Shown: positions 37,826-49,065 of the stretch, one piece after another
Numbering within the stretch: position 1 is the first letter of the stretch
Layout of the letters: each line of letters starts with the position of its first letter
From: Anoplopoma fimbria
Lineage: Eukaryota; Chordata; Actinopteri; Perciformes; Anoplopomatidae
DNA: 64,000 bases
NCBI RefSeq assembly: GCF_027596085.1
Contig: NC_072462.1
Location: forward strand, 20,421,921-20,485,920
Direction of reading: 5' to 3'
Notes under the pieces: generated by a model
Told to the model about the DNA's origin: nothing
Database searches by the model: none
The model's input: only the letters and a program-made list of their open reading frames with translations
Position numbers and translations under genes: made by a program

Positions 37826-39560
37826 CTCTCCCTTCATTTTACCAGTGAGCTTCTCTGGAGGGAAGTGCTTAATCCCTAATGCTCCAAGTGGAACCATTCA
37901 GAGCCAGCTGTGTAATGCTGTAGTTGTACTCGGTAGCTCCCAGGTGTGAAAAGTGTGTAACTGAGTGATTTTAAAGGAGCTGCTAAAAAGGAGCATATGA
38001 ACTCAGCTCATCTTCTCTGGGCCGAGAGAAGTGAGAAAGGGAAGACATATACACACTTACCAGTCTACGATCTCTTTCAAGTTTCGAGATTATCACTTTA
38101 ACTGAAGCCTTCTCTCTTTTCTGACATCCATGGACACATTTTTTTCCCATTGCTTAGCCCCACCACACGCTACTCCGATCGACTGTCCACTGATTGGTAT
38201 CGGCCGATATTCGATCAAAATAGTTTGATCCATGGTCTCTGTGAAGGGCGATCAGTAGAGTCGATCAGATGACAAGCTAATTAAATTATGCCTGACAGTG
38301 ATTGTTTTAGAACCAAAGTATGAGCCAATGAAGGCTGCTAGGCTTCCCCAGCGGCCGTCTCCTCCCCTTTCGCTATCTGGGCTAATTCATATTGCAAGGG
38401 CCCAGTAGATGCATCCGATGTTTAGCATGATTGAGATTGGTTTAAAGAAATACAAACAAGCCAGAATGTTATTTTTTTTCCCGATAGCAGAATGATAATG
38501 TGTGGAGCCATAACTTTCTTTAGTGCTGACTCAGTGCTGGAAAAGGTGCATTTTTCTTAAATTCAGACCTAGGACAAGTTATGAGCCTTTTAAGCTAACT
38601 GAGACTCTGGTTTATTTACAGTTTTTTTTTTTCTCTGTTGATCAGTGAGCACTATACCTGTCAAATAAAACAGTTAATTAAATGAATATGTTAAGGATCC
38701 AAACGTGATGATAGTAAAAAGGCACCGTAATGTATACAAACATATGAAATATCACTTCAAAATGAAATATGATTAATCCATGAAGGCAAAACCACTAGAA
38801 AATGTCTGCCGTCATACCACACAAACATACCTACTGTAACAGCAGCCGTTTACTGTATAGTGTCCCATCCATGTCAGCAGATTTTGCACCTCATGTTCCT
38901 ATATAGACAACTGTGTAACTGAAAGGTCTAAGAAGTGAACATAGTCCAGGGCTATGGAGTTGTTTTTTCATACTGATCTTTCATACTGGTCTTGTCTGAT
39001 GAGAGGGATAGTGTACCTCCATTCTAAGCATGGTCTCTTAGACATGAGGACATGTCAATATGACATGACAATATTCAAAGGATGTACTTGTTTCACCTAG
39101 AATTGTGAGAGAAAATTGCAGTTGTACTTGTGAGTAAGAGGAATCGTATTGGGGTTTTTTTATACTGAAATTGGATAACTGCTTATTCTTTCTATTCCAA
39201 AGCATTTACTCATGAACAACTTTTTCCAGCCGTAACTGGATTTTTCTTTATATATACTAAATAAATTGTTGAATAGGAATACAAAAGTCCTACAAATGTC
39301 AACTATTTGAAATTAGTTTTCCTTTGTTGATATCAAGCCCACATTTTATTTCACCTGAGTTTTGAAGAGCATTTCTGAATTGAGGCATTTTAATCACTCA
39401 AATTGATTAGAATTTTTTTTTTCAAAAAACTTTTGCTGGAATTTCAATTAAAGCCCTCGCCAATAACGCTGCAATTGGTTAAACTTGCATTAATCTGAGG
39501 GTTGGTATGATTGAAAATTCCTGGGGTCATTCTCTTTTACAATATCCAAACCCATTTTTA
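37824..39560. other. Non-coding DNA; weak mobile-element flavour at 38,190-38,280
   Basis: GATTGGTATCGGCCGATATT at about 38,193-38,212 resembles text found in fish hAT-like repeats, but neither termini nor a second copy is visible. Otherwise unrecognised. Confidence 0.4.
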
Positions 39561-39564
39561 TCAC

Positions 39565-40012
39565 AGACACACACACATGCACTCGCACGGGCACACACAC
39601 ACTCGCACGCACTCCTTTCATTGCTCTTTTCTCTCCGCTCACTCAAACCAAGGCTCTCTGTCTTTACATGCCGGTCGCTCTAACCAAAATATTGACATTC
39701 ATTAGTCAGATCCATGTCAAAGGAAGCCGAAGGATTAGATTCAGATGGCGGATGGGAAGCCAAAGGGCTGCTGATGAAATCTGGACCGCAGAACCGAGGC
39801 TGAGGGATCCGAGGGAGGGGAGTGTGGTGAGACTCGCGCACACACACACCGCTTCACACACACACGTATACATGAAAGAATCCGCATACTTACACACATG
39901 CTTAAGGACTCGTTCCTATCCCCACACAAGAGGACTCTTATATGCACATGGACTCGCACATGCATGCACATATTGAGATCGTTTCCAGAAAACATGCAGG
40001 GACAAATGTGTT

Positions 40013-40048
<36 letters not shown>
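39565..40048. repeat. AC-rich region ending in a pure (AC)n tract
   Basis: Imperfect AC runs lie at about 39,566-39,606 and 39,838-39,870, with a pure (AC)18-like run at 40,013-40,048. The intervening 39,690-39,835 is complex, G/A-rich and not repetitive. Confidence 0.85.
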
Positions 40049-40051
<3 letters not shown>

Positions 40052-42916
40052 TGAGGCAGAAGACCGCAAGGCTCTATGTTGAGGTTAGGCTTCGTTTCAT
40101 CTCTGGCTGGGGCCTAAATCTCCTCAGACAGGGGCCTCGCTTTGACACATCCCCCCAGCAGCCGAGCTCTCACCCTGGCATGTGTAAAGCTCTGAAGTTG
40201 CGGTTGACTCTGGGCTTTCTCTGCATTTTATAATTTGTTTTCCATCCCTATTTTTTTTCTATCCTCTTTCTCTAATAAAAGGCTTCTTTTTTTTTCTTTA
40301 AGCGTTTCATCTACATGTCTCTGGTGTATCTCATTGTTAGTCTTTATGTGTGTTTGTAAGGGCCTGCGTGCGTGCATCTGTATGTGTGTGTGTGTGTCTC
40401 TTTATTCGAGCAATGTATGTCTAACATTTATCTCTCTCGTTGTTCTTTTGTGTTCTCTTAGTCTCTCACTCGTCCCTAAACACACAGCAGGATATTGAAC
40501 TCTGGTGCTGGCTTAGAGAAGCACGCAAACTGATATTCATCTGGGATAAATATAGAAAACAGACACTTTCTTAGGCCGCAAACTATGAAAGTTTATGAGA
40601 ACAAGAGGGCTTTGAAGCGGATGGGCTCTGATTTGGATGGCCGATAGCACTTTGCTGTTGAGTTTTCTTCACAGCTTAATAATGGTGCTTCTTTTGTTTT
40701 GCATTTTGCTGATAATCAGAATAAAAATCAGCCCGTTTACTGTAGTTTTGGATACAAATTCAGATTCTGTTACCATTTCGAACACACAGCGTTTTTGGTT
40801 TAGTAATCAGTCACTTGAGAACAATGTTACTCTGCTGAACTCTGTTAGAATGTCAGATTTAAAAGGTTCAGTTCATCCAAATTATAACAAGAGACAAAAC
40901 TCCAGCCTCTATGTAAGCAAGCATGGCATCATTGGGGGAAAAAATTAATTTGTTCACATAAGATCCCTTGAACTGTCAAGGGGACGAGGACAAAAGTAAT
41001 GAATGTGATAGCCTAACGATATTTATGTGATGGATTCAGTATCTGAAGCAGCTCAATGCCAAAACACAACAGCTGGCCTGCAGTTAACACACTGGCTGCT
41101 TTTCCCCAGCCGACTGGAGAAGCTTTGTCAAACACACAGTGTCAAACACTTTCATTGGACTATTTTTTCACCCAAAAAGTATTTTTTCAGAAAACTGTTC
41201 ACAGTGGGGTTTCTGAATTTCTTGGAATAATGAAAACAGTGTCTCTGGTGAGACACACGGTGAGATCTCTCAGTTGGAGACCTAACATTTTGGCCAAATA
41301 AAACTCAAACTATTTGCATAATATGACAAAATATGTCTTCTTTTTGTAATTTGAGTGAATAAAATCTTTAATAGCACAGTTCAAGCCTTTGGTAAATGAT
41401 CTCTGTACATAAGCATTGTCCATATAACAGCAAAACACCAGCGCTGAAAAGACAGCTTATAAGAAAATGCAAGTATTCACTTTCTTTATCAGATTAGTTA
41501 TCAATGGCAGATAACGAGATGAAAATTAATTTTGCAGTGATTGCTTTGCTATCTAAAATATGCTAATGCAATCATCCTTATCCAATTACTCCATTTAGGA
41601 AATCCGTGTACCCTTATTTATCCAACATTATGCCGCTAATAGGCTATTGCATATGCATTGAGCATTTTATATTCCGAGATGATTCCCCCAGCTATTGTAC
41701 ACAGTGTTTTACTGTATGTCCTCCTACTGAGACTCGGGGTGTTGACACTGCATGTGGTAGGCCAACATTTACCAAGCCTTCTTCCTTCTCTGTGCGTCTG
41801 GATATGTTTTTTTCCAATTCTAATTGGAATTTTAATTGCAACAAGGATTAAGGCTGAGTGTTATGGATAATTGAAGCTGACAAACAGAGCACGCGGCAGG
41901 CGACACGCGCCGGACTAATCTTGTTCACTGTTTTGCTTTAACTTCAGCCAGCCTCCTTTGTGGTGACATAATGAGTGTTTAGGGCTAATAAGAGGTTTTG
42001 ATCTTTGGCGGTTCAGTGGCGGTAGGGATGCTGATTGTGGAGAGGCTTCTCGTTAGATTGCCGGTTCCAAGAAGTACTCCACTTTGAGTTCTCTCATGAT
42101 ACAGGAATAATTATGAGTGGGTTAGGATATTGCGGAGAAACGGGATGACGAAGCGTTGAAACAGTGTTGCAAGTTCAACCTTAAAGATGCTCGATGGTTA
42201 GTCATTAGGCTTTCTGCAAATTTGGATTGTGTTGAGGAGAAAAAAGTCACCACTCATTTGGCATGGCACACTGAAACCAAATGTCTTTCTCTCCGCCTGT
42301 TGTCTCAATGGAGAATGAGTTACTATTACTGTATTTGTTGAACACTTGCATCATCCAGAGATACCTGCGACTGTATGTTACCAAAAAGAGATGCTGTCTG
42401 TAATTGCACAGCTAGCTGAAGAATGAGTTCCCTTTACTGGATAGACATAAGACTGGTTATAAAAAAAAGGATATTTAGAGGAAGTACATTGTGGGAATTT
42501 AGGCGGAACGCTGAAGTCGCAATTTCATAGCTGACTGGTATCATCTGCTTCATTCTTGCTTTAAAATCAGCGGCTCATTCATCTGCTGCTTGGCGACCAG
42601 CTGACATCCAATCATATTAGAGCAGCCATTATAACCTGACAGTTCATACAGATACCACAACCTCTTCTTCGTCTTATGTATTCAGCTTTTGGTATTGCTG
42701 ACTTTACTCAGATCTAATGTCATATATATGTGTTTAAGGTGAAATCATCCCTCCCTGCCGAATCTTTGTTGCTGCTAGGATTCATGTAGAACTCCCTCAA
42801 AAAGCTGACTTTATTCCACCAAATCTAAATGTATAATCACTTGCTATAAATAGCACTAAAAAGACATGTTTATGCTGTAATGCAGCGTATTAAATGTTTT
42901 GAGGTAATGATTCTCA
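40049..42916. other. Non-coding DNA with regulatory-looking blocks
   Basis: The blocks 40,060-40,220 and 41,560-42,110 are complex and non-repetitive. The latter holds a POU-like ATGCTAAT (41560-41567) and a local GC-rich core (about 41,890-41,910). No exon was recognised. Confidence 0.4.
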
Positions 42917-42951
42917 TTTTATAATCAAGTGGGGCCCACTTGATTATAAAA
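42917..42951. repeat. Perfect 35-nt palindrome (17-bp arms, 1-nt centre)
   Basis: Left arm TTTTATAATCAAGTGGG at 42917-42933, centre G at 42934, right arm its exact reverse complement at 42935-42951. Pairing continues outward after a single bulged A (CA.../...TG). No T-run or gene context suggests a terminator. Confidence 0.95.
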
Positions 42952-43304
42952 ATGTGTTGTATCAATAATCTACAGATGTGCACCAATAATACAACAAGCA
43001 CATTACTCCCACCCGCTTAAGCGTCAGGCTAATTGAAACTCTGATATTATTGTGACACACAGTAATAAATTCATTGTTTTAAGTTGAACACTCTCTTAAA
43101 GTCAGCTTTAGACTAGTAAATTGACATATAATAACTGGATTTATTTGAAATGCAGTCTTGTTACTGTTCACTTTCTGAAAGCTTTAAGATCAATTACTTG
43201 AAATGTAGGTTATAAATGCTATTAAGTTGAGTCTATTTGTAATTTTACTAAAATAACTCTTTGTTTCAAGGTATGTAATTGGTATTACCGTTAAATAACA
43301 CTAA

Positions 43305-43445
43305 TTTTATTTGATTAATTTAACCTGTATTTATCCAAGACAATTCCATTGAAATAGTAAATCTTATTTACAAGGGGGCCCTGGTCAAGATGGCAGCATA
43401 CATTGAAACACAGATAACAGACAAAAGAATAGCGTAAATATGGAA
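43305..43445 (+). repeat. Remnant of a common fish dispersed repeat
   Basis: TTTAACCTGTATTTATCC, CCATTGAAAT, TTATTTACAAGGG, CCTGGTCAAGATGGCAGCA in this order match a familiar fish repeat consensus from memory. No second copy is in the window. Confidence 0.5.
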
Positions 43446-45000
43446 ATAAATAAAAAACTAAAAAAATCAGCAAACAATTTATATGTTAAAATGCAAATCT
43501 CTCTGCTGTAGGTATATGTATTAAGAGATTATTTTATTTTATTTTAACATGATTCAAACTGAATTTTCCTTTTTTTTTATCACTATGAAAAAGTATTTAG
43601 GTTGGAAAGTTTTAGACTACATATAGTTCCAATGGAATCTTAGAGTGCAAACAGTAGTAAGCATCTGTTGAATCTGGGTTAAATTATGAGGGGGTCATGG
43701 AAAAGGGTCTCCCGTGTATGGGGTCCCCGGCCCCCCAGAAATGATAAGCTCTGTTTTTACAATCAGATGGGAAGACATTGCAGAGACGCTATTAAATGCT
43801 GCAAACCAACAACTCGCTTGTTACTTGAACTACCCATGAATTAATCTGCTACAAGACACTTAGTCAGAGAATAAGCATATCACACAAACAAACAAAAAGA
43901 AAACATTCTGCAGCCAGCTGGCATCCCATTTAGTCAATTTAAAAAAATGGTGTCACATCATCTGTCCTTCCGGAGCTTGTTCTGCTGCTGGACAGGTGGT
44001 CAGGGTGATCATGACCGAGCTGTTGCTTTTGGTGCAATAAATATTATTCCTGTGTAATAAAAAGGACTCAGTGGGGATCAAAACAACAGAGCAGCAATTG
44101 AAAAATGCAGCTGTACATTGTCCTGAGGGACGTATCCCTAAAGCACATTGATGTAACTAATCATTATTTTAAAGCTTGATAAGTAATGCAGGTTAAATCT
44201 GTCACCTGACATGATCCTATTAATTTATAATATCAGCTGTGATACGTATCTCAGGTTTGATGACTAGAGAAAAAAGAAACTGACTTGGCACCTGCCTCCC
44301 TTTTGATTGGCAGTAATCATCTTAGTCATCAAAAGGATTAGATTAAAGAAAATCTTTCATCAGGAATATTTGTCAGCTTGAGGCACAATTTATCACAGCT
44401 TCAGCTTTTGTATCATTCAAATCAAGGTTTCAAATGACGTCTGTAGTTAAGTCAAATCTGTCTGCCCTGTTAGCGCCTCGCTTATTCAACAGACACGCAG
44501 CAGGGTGCCTGATATGCTCCCAAATTGCACAGTATCATATGAAGTGATTTGTCTTACATGAGGTTTTGAATTTACTGATAAGCATACACAAATCTAAACT
44601 TTCTGTTGTGGTGTATACGACTGGTGCTGTCAGAGGGGAGACAACTTGATTGCCTGCAAATCCTCTTGATGACATTTGGGTTAGAATCAAATCATGCTGG
44701 TGGGTGTATGCAGGGTGAAAAAAATAAACCCTTAATCTGGTTATTATTTAACAGAATGATTAGACTGCTGTCAAATTAGGAACATCACAGCATGTGGCCG
44801 TCAGAATAAACATGGCAAAGCTCGTCATGGCAAAGAGAGGAGCCTTGGAAAGACATGTTACACCACCTTATCCTCTACAAATACATGGCTAAAAGAAGGC
44901 TGCTTTAGTGTTGAAATTCACCCTATAGATTAGCCTTGATTACGTAACTACTCGCGTGCTCCGCTATATAAGTTTCATCAGGCCCTTAACCTTCATCAGT
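43446..45000. other. Non-coding DNA; possible conserved block 44,150-44,480
   Basis: The stretch 44,150-44,480 has AT-rich but non-repetitive text with several TAAT cores. No gene or repeat family was recognised. Confidence 0.4.
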
Positions 45001-45024
45001 GTGTTTGCTCTTGTTCTGCTATCT

Positions 45025-45330
45025 TTGTGAGGACCAGGGGTTTGGATCTTGATAGCGAGGACATTTTTTCAAAGTGAGGACCCTTGGCAAATCTTCAAAA
45101 CGGCTCTTTAACGGTTAAGATCGTAATAAAACCTGTTCACACAATAATGTTATTTAGTCTCACCTCACAACTGGACACAAAAAAGCTGGTTAACAAGGTT
45201 AGCCTTGTATTTAAGGATGAGGATCTACTTTAAGAGTTAAGATAAGCATCAGGTTTAGGTCAATGTTAGGACAATGGCTGGGTTTGGGCAAGAAGATGTG
45301 ATGGTCAAGGGTGGGGTTAGTTAGTTGGTT
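45025..45330 (+). repeat. Diverged dispersed repeat of the GTGAGGAC type
   Basis: It begins TGTGAGGACCAGGGGTTTGG, has an AGTGAGGACCC echo at about 45,075, and ends in TTAGG/GGTT-rich text (GGTTTAGGTCAATGTTAGG). This matches a common fish repeat I recall. The family name is not known to me. Confidence 0.45.
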
Positions 45331-45364
45331 AAGTTTGTGGAGTTGATATATATGAGTGTAAATG

Positions 45365-45830
45365 AGTAAAGTTTATTTCTATAACCCATTTCTGCAGTAT
45401 ATCTCACAGAGGGCTTCACAATAAAAGGCCAAAGCAAGAGACATAAAACAGATATGAAAGGTAAGGGGAGATAAAAAAGGAAACGTCTAAAGAGATTGCT
45501 CTTGAGCTGCCTTTTAAAGTTGCCCACAGTGTCCACAGCTCTCTAAACCAAAGGGCGCTGAGTTCCAAAGTTTAGCAGGCAAAATCTCAAAGGCACAGTC
45601 TTCTTTAGTTTTAAGCCTAAAGCAAGGTACAACCACAATGCCTGTAGTTCCCTGGCCATACAGGACTCTTGAATTGGATCCTGGATTTGTTTGGAAGCCA
45701 AGATGATGAGACATTTTTGAATATACAGTTCTCCTGTGATTTCGTCCACTTTGTGTACCTGCGAGCCCAGTTGCTTCCCTCTTTTTCTCCATTTAGCTAC
45801 AATGAGCCCTGAGCCTGTCAGATGTATCAA
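45365..45830 (+). repeat. Dispersed repeat of the AAAGTTTATTTCTATA type
   Basis: The order AAAGTTTATTTCTATAACCC, GGGCTTCACAATAAAAGGCC, ACAGCTCTCTAAACCAAAGG, GCTGAGTTCCAAAG and AAATCTCAAAGGC follows a widespread fish non-coding repeat that I recall. A minus-strand frame of 228 codons (45,543-46,229) overlaps it but merely reads the repeat and the adjacent polypurine tract. Confidence 0.5.
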
Positions 45831-45989
45831 CCACATTAAAATATGAGACGAAATAAAAACATCAAGAGGGCCAGATTGGTCTCCGACGTTTTCATCTTTT
45901 GATATTTTGACAATATTTGTATCAGATAAGACTTGAAATGTTTTGGGGGAAAAATCCATCCTGCTGCTCTTGTCAACAGGGAACAACAG

Positions 45990-46215
45990 TGAGACCAACA
46001 GAGAGCGAAGAAGACGAAGCAAAATAAACCAAATAATGAGAGTCAAAGCAAAAGGGAGGGAAATAATGATCATGAGGTAGGGAGAGAGAAATAAAGACAG
46101 AGGGTGAGAGAGAAAGGGAGGGGAAGAATAAAAATGGAGGAGGGACGGGGGATGATGATGAGACTGTAAAAAAAGAAATGAAACGACAAGAGGACCAGAC
46201 AAAAAGAGACAGACT
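45990..46215. repeat. Polypurine (GA-rich) low-complexity tract
   Basis: The plus strand is mostly A and G (GAGAGAGAAA, GAAAGGGAGGGG and the like) for about 220 bp, with only scattered pyrimidines. Its complement gives a Leu/Ser/Pro-rich false open frame. Confidence 0.75.
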
Positions 46216-46220
46216 GAACT

Positions 46221-47626
46221 AGAAAGCATTAAAGTGTCACCTTAAATATATTTGTGGTGCATTCAATGTGTTTATTAGCCAAAATGGAAAATATCAAGTA
46301 TAAAACATTGTGACAATAACATTTTGCTTTAGTTAAGGAAAAGTAATGTTTTATTAGAACTTTGGAATGATAAATCTAACATGGCACAGTTTCACTGGGA
46401 TGACAGAGAGAAGAATAGAACACCTTTTTTGCTGAGAGAAGCAGATTTCTCTTGAGCATTTGCATGACACACACCGAGCTTCAACAACTTCAATGTAAAC
46501 CCATCCGCGTCATTATTAGACGGTCAAAGCAACTGCCGTGGTATGAGGAGAGAGAAAGTCAGAATAGTGATGGGAAAGGACGATGGACACGTCGAAAAAA
46601 CACAGGACTTTCACTCAGGCTGTTTCTATCCTGCATCCAACTAAGTTTTGTAGCCTAAACGCAGTTATGTAATGCACATAATGCACAAATTTAGGACCAC
46701 TGACCAAGCGTTGGTAATAGTTCGGACTGGGAACATGTTGCATCGACAAGTAATCAACTAATAAGTACATATTACTAATTTTAGTAAACATATTGCTATG
46801 TTAATGTTAACTATGAAGAGTATAATATATGTAGTTACATTACTTTCCATCACTCCATCAAAGGTTAATTCCATCACTTTAAAGCTGTCAGTTATTGTCT
46901 GTATTAAAATGTGCACTCCAGCAATTTTGCATTGAGAATTGATTGATCATGGTGTTTTTTTGTTTTAAATCCAATTACATTTACCCAATGGGATAATAAA
47001 TAGTTTTGACCCACAGGGACTCCAGACATTTAAATCAACATGTTTGTTTTATGAAAATAAAAATAAAAGAAATTCAAAATAAATCCCCGGCAACCCCTCT
47101 GTGTGTTAACTTGTAAGTCGATAGGAAGATGCAGACAGAGGTTTGACATAATGACACAAGTGCACAGCCAGCAGCAATATAATTGCTAAAGAGTTCCATT
47201 TTTCGGAAAGGCAAACAGTCCGAGGCAAACCTACCCTGCGTGGCGTGCAATGACATTTTGTGTTCGTTTTATCAGAGCAAATAAATATTGGCTTAGCGCT
47301 GATGGAGGCTTGCGGGCCGGATGCTGTTTGTAATTCTGGGAATCAAGTGCTGCGGGGCCCGAACGCGTGTTGTTGCATTCCATCTGCAGTCTCACAACGA
47401 GGGAGGATCTATCTCCCTGACCTCAGCTAACACCCCTAGACAGGCTGATAAACACTGAATATTTAACATACACTCACACACACCCACACACTGTCGCCCT
47501 CTATCTCAAGATACACATGTGTGCTCAGTCTCACCCTCACAAGCTCTTTGTCTCGAACGCATATTGTCCAAGAAAGACACATAAACAATGTGAAATGTCA
47601 AACATGAACACATATGCTCTATCTCC

Positions 47627-47628
<2 letters not shown>
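46221..47628. other. Non-coding DNA; possible conserved block 47,275-47,465
   Basis: The block 47,275-47,465 is GC-richer and complex (GGCTTGCGGGCCGGATGC, GCGGGGCCCGAACGCG), unlike its AT-rich flanks. No splice-bounded exon was recognised. Confidence 0.45.

Positions 47629-47723
<95 letters not shown>
47629..47723. repeat. (AC)n microsatellite, about 44 pure units
   Basis: 88 bp of pure AC to 47,716, then one G interruption and a further short AC. It is the longest dinucleotide tract of the window. Confidence 0.97.
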
Positions 47724-47724
<1 letters not shown>

Positions 47725-47805
47725 GGAAATTTAATATTTAGCAAAAGATGATGCAAGTGTGTTGTAACATTCAAGGACTGCAACAAAAGATGGACATTTG
47801 TTTAG

Positions 47806-47831
47806 GTTTTTTTTTGTGGGGGGGGGGGGCT
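47806..47831. repeat. Poly-T then poly-G homopolymer junction
   Basis: A run of T, then GTG, then about 13 consecutive G. It is prone to slippage and sequencing error, so local base counts may be unreliable. Confidence 0.85.
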
Positions 47832-48239
47832 GGCGGCTTGAAACTTTCCAGAACAATATGTTGCAAGATGTTGTGCACTGATGAAACAACACAGACAGAC
47901 TGGTGATTTCAGCTGATGCTCACACAGATTATAATTGTTAAGGTCACTGGGAACACAAAACAAATAAATCATAGATGTAAATGCACTCATCGACACAAAC
48001 TCGAAACATCTAGAAGAAGCTTTTTTTCGCATGAAGCCGTTTTCCAGAATTCATAGTAGCGGCTTAATTCTCCGAATCCTTGACCAAAATCTCAAGGCGA
48101 AATGCGTTCATGTAATTCAAAACATCACTTTAGAAAACCAAGTGGTGATTGTTTGGACTTTATATTTGCTCAAGAGAAACTGCTCTACATTCCTCAGGGT
48201 GAGCCAAAACTCACAAGGGCTGTTTTTCAGGTTCATAAA

Positions 48240-48452
48240 AACTCAAGGTTTGGCAACTCCAAGTCTGACTCCAAGGTTCTCTGTCGGAAAACAATGGATG
48301 GCTTCTTCTGGGTTGGGAATGAGTTCCTGCCCCAAGTGAAGGTAAGGATAAGGAGTGCTGATGTCTGGGGGGAGCTTGGAGTAAAGCTGCTGGTCAGAGT
48401 TGGTCCGGTCATCTGATCAGAATGTCTCCTGACCACCTCCCTTTGGATGATT
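48240..48452 (+). mobile_element. Non-LTR retrotransposon RT fragment, internally deleted
   Basis: In the frame of 48,102-48,416 it reads SNSKSDSKVLCRKTMDG-like text, then FFWVGNEFLPQVK, a segment typical of the C-terminal part of reverse transcriptase in a common fish LINE. Immediately after CCCCAAGTGAAGG the sequence jumps to another part of the same kind of element (GCTTGGAGTAAAGCTGCTG, GGTCATCTGATCAGAATG, CTCCTGACCACCTCCCT). A few hundred bases therefore appear missing between the two. The clade is not certain. The fragment is dead: no catalytic YxDD and no endonuclease domain. Confidence 0.65.
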
Positions 48453-48980
48453 GATAATGTTGCACCATAGCTACTGGATGTGTAAATAAGCAACTGTCCG
48501 CTGAGTTCGCCATCTCAACTTAAGAGGTTATGATATGTCATTGTTGACCACAGAGAATTTTTGCTTTAATTACTTGTGATATATCCCTATGTGCTTTTCA
48601 ACGTTTTCCCACTCTGTGGACAAAGCCAACTAACGGCATTTTTAGAAACAACTGGAGATGAGAAACAAAAGGAGAGGTTGACGTCATTTATTTATATGTC
48701 CTTGTCGAGGATGCATCAGAAAGCAATAGTGTTTACACTTCAAAACATATGTGGACAAATGCATTCTAGACCACCTTGGCAAGTGTTTTGATTGATTGGA
48801 TCACAATGTGTCTCGGTGGTCGTTTACACTTGAGCTGTCGAAATTTAGATCAGATCAAACAAGACGCATTGTTGTGCCAGGTGTAAACAGGGTAAATATG
48901 TACGTAGTGTTTTATGGCGTGCGTGAAACTCAAATAACCTGTAATTAATATTGAAGACATAAATCCTCTTATTTTTGTAG

Positions 48981-49065
48981 TTCTTCCTCTTCTTCTTCTT
49001 CTTCTTCTTCTTCTTCTTCTTCTTCTTCTTCTTCTTCTTCTTCTTCTTCTTCTTCTTCTTCTTTT
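48981..49065. repeat. (CTT)n microsatellite, about 26 units
   Basis: An almost pure pyrimidine mirror-repeat tract ending in TTTTT. It could form triplex (H-) DNA. Confidence 0.97.

Noticed and set aside
38193..38212. GATTGGTATCGGCCGATATT as a hAT transposon
   Set aside because: No terminal repeats, no target duplication and no second copy; the text alone is not enough.
45543..46229. 228-codon minus-strand open frame
   Set aside because: It consists of a dispersed repeat plus the complement of a polypurine tract. Leu/Ser/Pro-rich composition, no domain.
46689..46709. TTAGGACCACTGACCAAGC resembling 18,321-18,340 (TTAGGGCCACTGACCAAGC)
   Set aside because: A single 19-nt near match without extension on either side; too short to call a repeat family.
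47506..47741. Open frames of Cys-Val or Thr-His repeats
   Set aside because: Direct translation of the AC microsatellite. The same holds for frames at 13,369-13,626, 58,973-59,600, 60,593-60,932 and 61,745-62,170.
48031..48416. Overlapping plus-strand frames that might look like a small gene
   Set aside because: The right half is a fragment of LINE reverse transcriptase; the left half has no gene features.
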